NCBI GenBank assembly: GCA_031411575.1
Contig: JANOBJ010000094.1
Location: 1-13,027 of the forward strand
Length of the DNA stretch: 13,027 nt
Reading direction: 5' to 3'
Origin: JANOBJ01 sp031411575
Lineage (GTDB): Bacteria > Pseudomonadota > Gammaproteobacteria > Burkholderiales > Burkholderiaceae_C
The notes beneath the pieces are model-generated. The model was not told where the DNA came from, ran no database searches, and saw only the letters and a program-made list of their open reading frames with translations. Position 1 is the stretch's first letter. Each line of letters begins with the position of its first letter. The position numbers and the translations under genes were made by a program. This document shows, piece after piece, positions 1 to 5,495 of the stretch.

Positions 1-283
1 GGCCTACCTGGGCGACGCCACCGTCGGCGAGCGCGTCAACTACGGCGCCGGCAGCATCACGGCCAACTACGACGGCGCCAACAAGCACCGCACCGTGATC
101 GAGGCCGACGTGCACATCGGCAGCAACTGCGTGCTGGTGGCTCCCGTCACCATCGGCGCCGGCGGCACCGTGGGCGGCGGCTCCACGATCACCAAAAACA
201 CCCCGCCCGGCGCCCTGAGCGTGGCGCGCGGCAAGCAGGTGAGCGTGGCGGGGTGGAAGCGGCCGGAGAAACTGAACAAATAA
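1..283 (+). CDS. glmU: GlmU, C-terminal fragment (bifunctional UDP-GlcNAc pyrophosphorylase / glucosamine-1-P acetyltransferase)
   Basis: This is the 3' end of a gene that begins before the window; the reading frame starts at base 2 and gives 93 residues before a TAA stop. Seen in the sequence: left-handed beta-helix hexapeptide repeats and the GlmU acetyltransferase signature NYGAGSITANYDGANKHRT, followed by repeats such as VAPVTIGAGGTVGGG and the typical tail GWKRPEK. Known of the family: the C-terminal domain transfers an acetyl group from acetyl-CoA to glucosamine-1-phosphate, and the N-terminal domain (outside the window) makes UDP-GlcNAc for peptidoglycan and LPS in the cytoplasm. GlmS, which starts the same pathway, lies about 1.7 kb downstream, which agrees with the call. 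The next gene is convergent, so glmU ends its transcription unit here. No frameshift or missing motif is visible. Confidence 0.96.
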   Translation, partial: AYLGDATVGERVNYGAGSITANYDGANKHRTVIEADVHIGSNCVLVAPVTIGAGGTVGGGSTITKNTPPGALSVARGKQVSVAGWKRPEKLNK

Positions 284-304
284 TCCGACAACGTGTGAAG
301 AGAC

Positions 305-331
305 GTGCGAGGCGCGCTCTACGACTCGCAC
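305..331. terminator. Possible bidirectional hairpin between convergent glmU and the exporter gene
   Basis: A 7-bp perfect inverted repeat (GTGCGAG at 305-311, CTCGCAC at 325-331) with a 13-base loop lies in the 53-bp gap between two converging genes. There is no T-run on either side, so it is not a classical intrinsic terminator. The position is right for one, but the evidence is only the stem. Confidence 0.3.
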
Positions 332-336
332 TCGCG

Positions 337-1278
337 TCAGCCCTGCTGCCCGCTGCGCGCCAGCCCCACAATCCCCGCCACCACCACCGCCGCGCCCACG
401 ATTTGCAGCGCGTTGAGCGTCTGGCCCAGCAGCAGCCAGCCCATGACGATGGCGGCTACCGGTTCGATGTTGGAGGCCGGGGCGTTGCGCGCCATGTCCA
501 GCCGCGGCATCAGCACGAACAGGGTGGAAAAGGCGGTGCCGTAGAGCAGGGTGAGGCCGGCCAGGCCCAGCCAGCCGGGCGCGTCGTTGGGCCAGTGCAG
601 CGCGGTGCCCACCGCGCCCTGCGCAGCGGCGCCCAAGCCGCCGGCCAATGCGAGGCCGCAGGCGCCGCCCAGCAGCAGCGTGACCAGCGACATGGTGCTG
701 AAGCTGCGCAAAGCGCCCACCACCGACTTCACCCGGTGGTCGGTCACCCACATGGCGAACGCGAACAGCACCGACGCAGCCAGCGCCAGCGCGACACCGG
801 CCCAGAACGCGGCGCCGGTATCGGTGACGAGCCGCAGCCGGCCGGGCACGTCCAGCGCCAGCACCAGGCCAAACAAAATCAGCGCCATCAGCCCCGAGGC
901 GCGCAGCGTGGGGGGCTTGCCGCCCAGCGCCCACGACACCAGTGTGTACAGCACCGGGTAGGCATTGAACGCCAGCAGGGCCAGCGCCACCGGGATGCGC
1001 GCCACCGACGCGTACAGGCACAGGCTCTGCAGCGTGATCAGCCCGCCCAGCACCGCCAGCCAGCGGCCGTTGCCCGGCGGCGGGCGCAGCGGCACGCGCT
1101 GCCACAGCACGATGCCCAGCAGCGCCACGGCCGTGAGGCCCGAGCGCATCAGCACCGCCGTGGCCAGGCCCGTGCCGTGGTCAAACGCGATGCGCGCGGC
1201 GATGTGGTTGCCGCCGAACAGTACCCCCAGCACCAGAATGATCGTGAGGGCGGTGCGGCGCGGCAGCGGGGTGGTCAT
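337..1278 (-). CDS. EamA / DMT-superfamily transporter (probable small-molecule exporter)
   Basis: The 313-residue protein is very hydrophobic, with about ten membrane-spanning segments in two halves, as in the EamA (RhaT/YdcZ-like) drug/metabolite transporter family, whose members are usually about 290-310 residues. Visible landmarks are the first helix LTIILVLGVLFGGNHIAAR, the segment AYPVLYTLVSWALGGKPP that ends the first repeat, and a second-repeat helix with EPVAAIVMGWLLLGQTLNALQ, where the EP-(A)-(A)-...-G motif is typical of EamA proteins. It acts in the inner membrane; many relatives export amino acids or other metabolites, but the substrate cannot be read from the sequence. It lies downstream of, and in the same direction as, an Lrp-type regulator gene, with 111 bp between them. 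Regulator and amino-acid-exporter pairs of this kind are common, so control by that regulator is a reasonable inference. No good ribosome-binding site precedes the ATG. Confidence 0.88.
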   Translation of the reverse strand: MTTPLPRRTALTIILVLGVLFGGNHIAARIAFDHGTGLATAVLMRSGLTAVALLGIVLWQRVPLRPPPGNGRWLAVLGGLITLQSLCLYASVARIPVALALLAFNAYPVLYTLVSWALGGKPPTLRASGLMALILFGLVLALDVPGRLRLVTDTGAAFWAGVALALAASVLFAFAMWVTDHRVKSVVGALRSFSTMSLVTLLLGGACGLALAGGLGAAAQGAVGTALHWPNDAPGWLGLAGLTLLYGTAFSTLFVLMPRLDMARNAPASNIEPVAAIVMGWLLLGQTLNALQIVGAAVVVAGIVGLARSGQQG

Positions 1279-1367
1279 GGGGCAAGGCTAGCGGAAAAGA
1301 CGGCGGCGGTAGCGCAGGGAAGGGCGGAGGTCAGCGCAGAGCAAGACAGGCAGCAATGGATGTGTCA

Positions 1368-1397
1368 ATGCTATATTAGTTATAGCAAACTATGACC
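1368..1397 (+). repeat. 30-bp palindromic repeat, copy 1
   Basis: This AT-rich unit stands out from the GC-rich surroundings. It contains the inverted repeat GCTATA-TTAGT-TATAGC (1370-1386) followed by a conserved tail ATAGCAAACTATGACC. It matches copy 2 at 3940-3969 in the same orientation at 27 of 30 positions; all three mismatches fall in or next to the loop, so the stem is kept. Its right end runs into the regulator gene and supplies that gene's last codon and stop (1390-1395). It may act as a 3'-end hairpin for the minus-strand regulator gene, or it may be one member of a dispersed small-repeat family. Which of these is true cannot be decided from one window. Confidence 0.7.
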
Positions 1398-1887
1398 GAG
1401 AGGCGCCGACGATCGGCACTTTTGGCTCAAATTTGCTGCGTTTGAGGCTGAAGAAGGCACGCACGTTGCGCACGTTGGCGTCGCTGGTGAACAGCCGCTG
1501 CGCCAGCGCCAGGTAAGCCGGCATGTCGGTGGCGTGGACGATCAGGCAGAAGTCGGGCCCGGGCGAGACCCGGTAGCACTGCTGCACCGCGTCGTCGGCC
1601 GACACGCGGGCCTCAAACGCGTCCAGCAGCTCGGCGCCCTGACGGTCCAGCGTGATCTCCACTACCGCCGTCAGGCCGTGGCCGAGCAGTGGCGCCAGCC
1701 GGTCGGCGCTCAAGATGGCGATCTGCCGCTCGATCAGGCCCGCATCGCGCAGCCGCTTGACGCGGCGCAGCGCGGTCGGCGGCGACACGTGCACGCGCTC
1801 GGCCAGTGCCTGGTTGGACAGCGAGGCGTCGGTCTGCAGCTGGTCGAGCAGGCGCAGGTCAATCGCGTCGAGTTCTATTTGTTCCAT
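1390..1887 (-). CDS. Lrp/AsnC-family transcriptional regulator
   Basis: The 165-residue protein has the full Lrp/AsnC layout. The N-terminal winged helix-turn-helix (about residues 5-65) opens with LDAIDLRLLDQLQTDASLSN and contains the recognition helix VSPPTALRRVKRLRDAGLI. The C-terminal effector-binding RAM domain (about 70-150) includes VQQCYRVSPGPDFCLIVHA and ends with VRNVRAFFSLKRSKFEPKVP. Family members are usually 150-165 residues, so it is complete. These proteins form dimers or octamers, sense amino acids or related small molecules, and often regulate themselves and a neighbouring transporter or metabolic gene. It is divergent from glmS (136 bp apart) and upstream of the EamA exporter on its own strand; the exporter is the likelier target. 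The ATG lacks a clear Shine-Dalgarno sequence. Its stop codon lies inside a palindromic repeat. The effector cannot be named. Confidence 0.93.
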   Translation of the reverse strand: MEQIELDAIDLRLLDQLQTDASLSNQALAERVHVSPPTALRRVKRLRDAGLIERQIAILSADRLAPLLGHGLTAVVEITLDRQGAELLDAFEARVSADDAVQQCYRVSPGPDFCLIVHATDMPAYLALAQRLFTSDANVRNVRAFFSLKRSKFEPKVPIVGASRS

Positions 1888-1906
1888 TAACAGATGATTC
1901 GTGAAA

Positions 1907-1920
1907 TAAAGCGCGCTTTA
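1907..1920. promoter_or_regulatory. 14-bp perfect palindrome TAAAGCGCGCTTTA, possible operator
   Basis: This perfect dyad lies in the divergent lrp-glmS gap, 19 bp before the regulator's ATG. On the minus strand it falls just downstream of the predicted start point of the promoter at 1935-1963, the usual place for an autoregulatory operator. Binding by the Lrp-type protein is an inference; Lrp sites are degenerate and often about 15 bp. Confidence 0.4.
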
Positions 1921-1934
1921 AATATCGACATGAA

Positions 1935-1963
1935 ATTAAATACCAAACGTCAAGCTAATTCAA
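1935..1963 (-). promoter_or_regulatory. Candidate sigma-70 promoter for the lrp-like gene
   Basis: On the minus strand, TTGAAT (1963-1958) and TTTAAT (1940-1935) are separated by 17 bp, matching 4/6 and 5/6 consensus positions. The predicted start point is about 1928, some 40 bases before the ATG. The -35 box overlaps one of two direct TAATTCAA repeats (1956-1963 and 1968-1975). The match is by eye only. No equally good promoter for glmS was found in the same gap. Confidence 0.4.
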
Positions 1964-2023
1964 CTGTTAATTCAATGCTGGCACGCCTAAAGTTGCCGGA
2001 ATCGAATTTCTGGAGCAGTCCTT

Positions 2024-3925
2024 ATGTGCGGCATCGTCGGCGCGGTTTCCACCCGCAACATCGTTCCCATCCTGGTGCAGGGCCTGCAGCGGCTGGAGTA
2101 CCGCGGTTACGACTCGTGCGGCGTAGCGGTGCATGCCAGTGGCCCTGACGCCCGGCAGCCCGCCGGCTTGCGGCGTGCCCGCAGCACCGCGCGCGTGGCT
2201 GAGCTGCTGGAGCAGGTGAGCACCGAGCACCTGGAGGGCACCACCGGCATCGCCCACACGCGCTGGGCCACGCATGGCGCGCCGGCCGTGCACAACGCGC
2301 ACCCGCACTTCAGCCACGGCCCGGGGGCGGACGCAGCCACCGACAAGCCCGGTCGCGTGGCGCTGGTGCACAACGGCATCATCGAAAACCACGACGAGCT
2401 GCGCGCCGCGCTGCAGGCGCGCGGCTATGTCTTCAACAGCCAGACCGACACCGAAGTCATCAGCCACCTGATCGACAGCCTGTACGACGGCGACCTGTTT
2501 GATGCGGTCAAGCTGGCGCTGCGGCAGCTGCACGGCGCCTACGCCATCGCGGTGTTCCACAAGGACGAGCCGCACCGCGTGATTGGCGCGCGCGCCGGCT
2601 CGCCGCTGATCCTGGGCGTCGGCCGGGCTAAGGAAGAGCTGTTCCTGGCCAGCGACGCGATGGCGCTGGCCGGCGTGACCGACCAGATCGTCTACCTGGA
2701 AGAGGGCGACGTGGTCGATCTGCAGCTCGGCAAATACTGGATCGAGGACAAGGCGTACAAGCCGGTCACGCGTGCGGTCAAAACCGTGCAGGCCCACAGC
2801 GGCGCGGCCGAGCTGGGGCCGTACCGCCACTACATGCAGAAGGAAATCTTCGAGCAGCCGCGCGCCATTGCCGACACGCTGGAGGGCGTGGCGGCCATCG
2901 TGCCCGAGCTGTTTGAAGCCTCCGGCAACCACGGCCCCGGCGAGGGCGCGCACCGCACCTTCCAGCAGGTCGACAACGTGCTGATCCTGGCCTGCGGCAC
3001 CAGCTACTACAGCGGCTGCGTGGCCAAGTACTGGCTGGAAGCCATCGCCAAGGTGCCCACGCAGGTGGAAATCGCCAGCGAATACCGCTACCGCGAATCA
3101 GTGCCCAACCGCAACACGCTGGTGGTCACCATCACGCAGTCGGGCGAAACCGCCGACACGCTGGCCGCGCTGCGCCACGCGCAGGGCCTGGGCATGAAGC
3201 ACACGCTCACCGTCTGCAACGTGGCCACCAGCGCGATGGTGCGCGAATGCAAGCTGGCCTACATCACGCGCGCTGGCGTGGAGATCGGCGTGGCCTCCAC
3301 CAAGGCCTTCACCACCCAGCTGGCCGGGCTGTTTTTGCTGACCCTGGCGCTGGCCCAGGCCAAGGGCCGCCTGAGCGAGGCCGACGAAGCGCGCCACCTG
3401 AAGGCGATGCGGCATCTGCCCGCCGCGCTGTCGGCCGTGCTGGCGCTGGAGCCGCAGATCATCAGCTGGTCGCAAGACTTCGCGGGCAAGGAAAACGCGC
3501 TGTTCCTGGGCCGTGGCCTGCACTACCCGATCGCGCTGGAAGGCGCGCTGAAGCTCAAGGAGATCACCTACATCCACGCCGAAGCCTATGCCGCCGGCGA
3601 GCTGAAGCACGGCCCGCTGGCGCTGGTGACCAGCGAGATGCCGGTGGTGACGGTGGCGCCCAACGACACGCTGCTCGAAAAGCTCAAGAGCAACATGCAG
3701 GAGGTGCGCGCCCGCGGCGGCGTGCTCTACGTGCTGGCCGACGCCGACACCAGAATCGACAGCGGCGAAGGCCTGCACGTGATCCGCATGCCCGAACACT
3801 ACGGCGCACTCTCCCCGCTGCTGCACGTGGTGCCGCTGCAATTGCTGGCCTACCACACGGCAGTGGCGCGCGGGACGGATGTGGACAAGCCGCGCAATCT
3901 GGCCAAGAGCGTGACGGTGGAGTGA
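2024..3925 (+). CDS. glmS: GlmS, glutamine-fructose-6-phosphate aminotransferase (isomerizing)
   Basis: The 633-residue protein makes glucosamine-6-phosphate from fructose-6-phosphate and glutamine, the first step towards UDP-GlcNAc, in the cytoplasm. The N-terminal glutaminase domain begins MCGIVGAV, with Cys2 as the nucleophile once Met1 is removed, and contains RGYDSCGVAV, HTRWATHG (from residue 78) and ALVHNGIIENHDELR. Two SIS sugar-phosphate domains follow: the first has ACGTSYYSG, TQSGETADT and STKAFTTQ, the second EGALKLKEITYIHAEAYAAG. The C-terminus DKPRNLAKSVTVE is the canonical GlmS tail that closes the active site. It is about 24 residues longer than the E. coli enzyme (609), mainly through a small loop after NAHPHFSHGPG and another near residue 305, which look like harmless surface loops. 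GGAG at 2012-2015 lies 8 bases before the ATG. The divergent neighbour is an Lrp-type regulator. Confidence 0.98.
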   Translation: MCGIVGAVSTRNIVPILVQGLQRLEYRGYDSCGVAVHASGPDARQPAGLRRARSTARVAELLEQVSTEHLEGTTGIAHTRWATHGAPAVHNAHPHFSHGPGADAATDKPGRVALVHNGIIENHDELRAALQARGYVFNSQTDTEVISHLIDSLYDGDLFDAVKLALRQLHGAYAIAVFHKDEPHRVIGARAGSPLILGVGRAKEELFLASDAMALAGVTDQIVYLEEGDVVDLQLGKYWIEDKAYKPVTRAVKTVQAHSGAAELGPYRHYMQKEIFEQPRAIADTLEGVAAIVPELFEASGNHGPGEGAHRTFQQVDNVLILACGTSYYSGCVAKYWLEAIAKVPTQVEIASEYRYRESVPNRNTLVVTITQSGETADTLAALRHAQGLGMKHTLTVCNVATSAMVRECKLAYITRAGVEIGVASTKAFTTQLAGLFLLTLALAQAKGRLSEADEARHLKAMRHLPAALSAVLALEPQIISWSQDFAGKENALFLGRGLHYPIALEGALKLKEITYIHAEAYAAGELKHGPLALVTSEMPVVTVAPNDTLLEKLKSNMQEVRARGGVLYVLADADTRIDSGEGLHVIRMPEHYGALSPLLHVVPLQLLAYHTAVARGTDVDKPRNLAKSVTVE

Positions 3926-3939
3926 GGGATTTGTCTGGT

Positions 3940-3969
3940 ATGCTATAATATATATAGCAAACTATGACC
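3940..3969 (+). repeat. 30-bp palindromic repeat, copy 2 (after glmS)
   Basis: This second copy of the unit seen at 1368-1397 begins 15 bp after the glmS stop. It has GCTATA-ATATA-TATAGC (3942-3958) and the same tail ATAGCAAACTATGACC. It contains TGCTATAAT (3941-3949), which equals an extended -10 promoter element, but no -35 box sits 16-18 bp upstream. It may serve as a weak 3'-end hairpin for glmS, as a promoter, or simply be a mobile small repeat. Confidence 0.7.
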
Positions 3970-4198
3970 AATGGGAGCGGACCAGGGCGTAAAATTGCCC
4001 AAAATGTCCCGTGAGAATCCATATGGGCTGCTGCCGGTCGCGTCGACACCGACCCAAGCTGCTTGAGCTTTCCCAAAGTCTGTCTGGCTGCCCTACCCAC
4101 AGCCGAATTCTTCCCGGCGAACAACACGGACAGCCGCACTTCAACCTCCGTGGCTAGCCGGATTTACCGCACAGGAGGCCGCGGGGATTGCTCGCTTC
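3970..4198. other. Intergenic stretch with no recognised gene
   Basis: This is most of the 358-bp gap between glmS and the LacI-type regulator. Short open frames exist (for example minus strand 3962-4144, 60 codons), but they show no recognisable domain, have no ribosome-binding site that I can see, and are rich in Arg, Trp and Cys, as expected of chance frames. The stretch may be the remains of an older gene or the continuation of the repeat element to its left. It marks the border between housekeeping genes and the sugar locus. Confidence 0.5.
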
Positions 4199-4212
4199 TG
4201 AAAGCGCTCTCT
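4199..4212. promoter_or_regulatory. LacI-family operator upstream of the repressor gene (12/14 match)
   Basis: TGAAAGCGCTCTCT matches the perfect palindrome TGAAAGCGCTTTCA at 5444-5457 in 12 of 14 positions, including the central AAGCGCT core typical of LacI/GalR-family operators. It lies just upstream of the -35 box of the promoter at 4217-4245, so repressor bound here could limit its own expression. Confidence 0.65.
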
Positions 4213-4216
4213 TGCT

Positions 4217-4245
4217 TTGCCTGATGGGTGGTCTTTTCGTACACT
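4217..4245 (+). promoter_or_regulatory. Candidate sigma-70 promoter of the LacI-family gene
   Basis: TTGCCT (4217-4222) and TACACT (4240-4245) are spaced by 17 bp, with 4/6 matches to consensus in each box. The predicted start point is about 4252, some 32 bases before the ATG at 4284. An operator-like site abuts it on the left (4199-4212). Confidence 0.5.
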
Positions 4246-4283
4246 GCACACGGCAACGCTAACAGTGTGGAAACAAGGTCTGC

Positions 4284-5339
4284 ATGAAAAACAAAACAAC
4301 CGGGGGCGTCTCATCGCGGGCGGCCTCTAAAAATGACAGTGGTGTGGTCACCATCGAACGGGTGGCTGAGGAGGCAGGCGTATCGCCCAGCACGGTGTCC
4401 CGGATCCTGAACGGCACGGCGGTCGTCAGCGCGGCCAAAAAGGCCGCCGTCGACGAGGCAGTGGCCAAACTGGGCTTTGTGCCCAACCCGATGGCACGCG
4501 GCCTCGCAGGCGGGCGTACGCTCAGCATTGGTGTCGTGACCCAGGCAATCGACAGTCCGTTTTACGGTGCGTCCTTGCGCGGGATCGAGGATGCGCTGGA
4601 CCCTGCGGGGTACAGCCCTTTGTTCGTGAGTGGTCATTGGGATGCTGCGACCGAGAGCCGCTGCATCGACATCCTGCTTTCCCGACGGGTCGACGGCATC
4701 ATCGTGCTGACGGGTCGCCTGACAGACGCGGCCTTGAAATCCGTCGCCAAACGGGTGCCGGTGGTGGTCACGGGGCGATCAATCAAGGCGCCCGGATTGT
4801 TCTCGCTCGACTTCGAGAATTTCGATGGCGGGCAGCTGGCGACCCGCCACCTGATTGAGAACGGCCACCGAAAGATTGCCTTCATTTCGGGTGACCCGCG
4901 CCACCCAGATGCCGCCCAGCGCCTCATGGGCTACCGGGCGGCACTCGAACAGGCGGGAATCCCGTTCAAGCCGAAGCTCGTGGTGCAGGGCGAATACAGC
5001 GAGGCCAGCGGGGTGCAGGCGGTTGCGACGCTGATTGCCAATGGGCAGAATTTCACCGCCATCTTTGCGGCCAACGACCAGATGGCAATTGGTGCCGCGC
5101 ACGGACTTCAACGCCACGCGCTGCGCGTACCCGACGATGTTTCCCTCGTTGGCTTTGACGACCAGCCCACCTCACTGTATGCCCTGCCACCGCTGACCAC
5201 GGTGCATCAGCCAGCGTACGAGATGGGACGGCTCGCGGCGGAAGCGGTGCTCCAGCTCTTGGACGGCGTCAAACCCCAACAGACGGTTCCGCCACCTCGA
5301 CTGATCGTCCGGGATTCCTGCCGGCGGGTCAAAACCTGA
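4284..5339 (+). CDS. LacI-family transcriptional repressor of the beta-glucan locus
   Basis: This 351-residue protein has the LacI/GalR layout. A 20-residue leader precedes the helix-turn-helix VTIERVAEEAGVSPSTVSRI (about residues 22-41), then comes the hinge-helix region FVPNPMARGLAGG (about 65-77). The sugar-binding core of periplasmic-binding-protein fold starts at LSIGVVTQAIDSPFYG and includes RVDGIIVLTG, ENGHRKIAFISGDP, FAANDQMAIGAAHGL and VSLVGFDDQPTSLYALPPLTTV. The core is intact. It should bind operators as a dimer and release them on binding a sugar, probably a beta-gluco-oligosaccharide or glucose derivative (inference from the adjacent genes). AAGG at 4275-4278 lies 5 bases before the ATG. 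Matching palindromes lie before its own gene and before the binding-protein gene 157 bp downstream of its stop, which points to autoregulation plus control of the operon. Confidence 0.95.
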   Translation: MKNKTTGGVSSRAASKNDSGVVTIERVAEEAGVSPSTVSRILNGTAVVSAAKKAAVDEAVAKLGFVPNPMARGLAGGRTLSIGVVTQAIDSPFYGASLRGIEDALDPAGYSPLFVSGHWDAATESRCIDILLSRRVDGIIVLTGRLTDAALKSVAKRVPVVVTGRSIKAPGLFSLDFENFDGGQLATRHLIENGHRKIAFISGDPRHPDAAQRLMGYRAALEQAGIPFKPKLVVQGEYSEASGVQAVATLIANGQNFTAIFAANDQMAIGAAHGLQRHALRVPDDVSLVGFDDQPTSLYALPPLTTVHQPAYEMGRLAAEAVLQLLDGVKPQQTVPPPRLIVRDSCRRVKT

Positions 5340-5417
5340 CGCAGGTCACGGGTCCGGCGTCCTACCGCCAGGTTTGAGTCGCCAACCAGCAAACCTCCGG
5401 GATTTCCCTCGGTAGCA

Positions 5418-5434
5418 ACGTCTGCCGAAGACGT
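5418..5434. promoter_or_regulatory. Inverted repeat ACGTCT-5-AGACGT next to the operon -10 box
   Basis: A 6-bp perfect inverted repeat with a 5-base centre occupies the spacer region immediately before TATACT (5434-5439), where no good -35 box is present. It could be a second regulator's site, for example an activator. It could also be chance; nothing else in the window repeats it. Confidence 0.3.
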
Positions 5435-5439
5435 ATACT
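5434..5439 (+). promoter_or_regulatory. Candidate -10 box of the sugar operon (TATACT)
   Basis: TATACT matches 5 of 6 consensus positions and is the best -10 candidate before the binding-protein gene. The predicted start point (about 5446) falls inside the operator at 5444-5457, so bound repressor would block initiation. No recognisable -35 lies 16-18 bp upstream, so an activator or only weak basal activity is possible. Confidence 0.5.
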
Positions 5440-5443
5440 TTTA

Positions 5444-5470
5444 TGAAAGCGCTTTCAGAAAGCGCTCCCT
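5444..5470. promoter_or_regulatory. LacI-family operator (perfect palindrome) with an adjoining half-site
   Basis: TGAAAGCGCTTTCA (5444-5457) is a perfect 14-bp dyad with the central CG step common to LacI-family operators. A second, degenerate site shares its edge: AGAAAGCGCTCCCT (5457-5470), good in the left half and poor in the right, with the two centres 13 bp apart. A 12/14 match lies before the repressor gene at 4199-4212. The position over the predicted start point fits repression of the operon. Confidence 0.8.
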
Positions 5471-5495
5471 GAGCTGCCATCAGCCGGAGACGGGT

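Noticed and set aside
1340..1368. Minus-strand TTGACA (1368-1363) as the -35 box of the exporter gene
   Set aside because: The box is perfect, but nothing close to a -10 box lies 16-18 bp downstream on that strand.
253..1395. Long + strand open frame (380 codons) over the exporter gene
   Set aside because: Its product is almost only Gln, Arg, His, Ala and Gly, as expected of an antisense frame in GC-rich DNA; the minus-strand EamA protein is clear.
1967..2953. Minus-strand open frame of 328 codons opposite glmS
   Set aside because: It is antisense to unmistakable GlmS coding sequence and shows no domain.
3098..3856. Minus-strand open frame of 252 codons opposite the SIS domains of glmS
   Set aside because: It is Gln/His/Gly-rich antisense shadow without recognisable motifs.
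3684..4139. Minus-strand open frame from the glmS tail into the gap
   Set aside because: More than half lies antisense to glmS; the rest shows no recognisable protein family and no convincing start signal.
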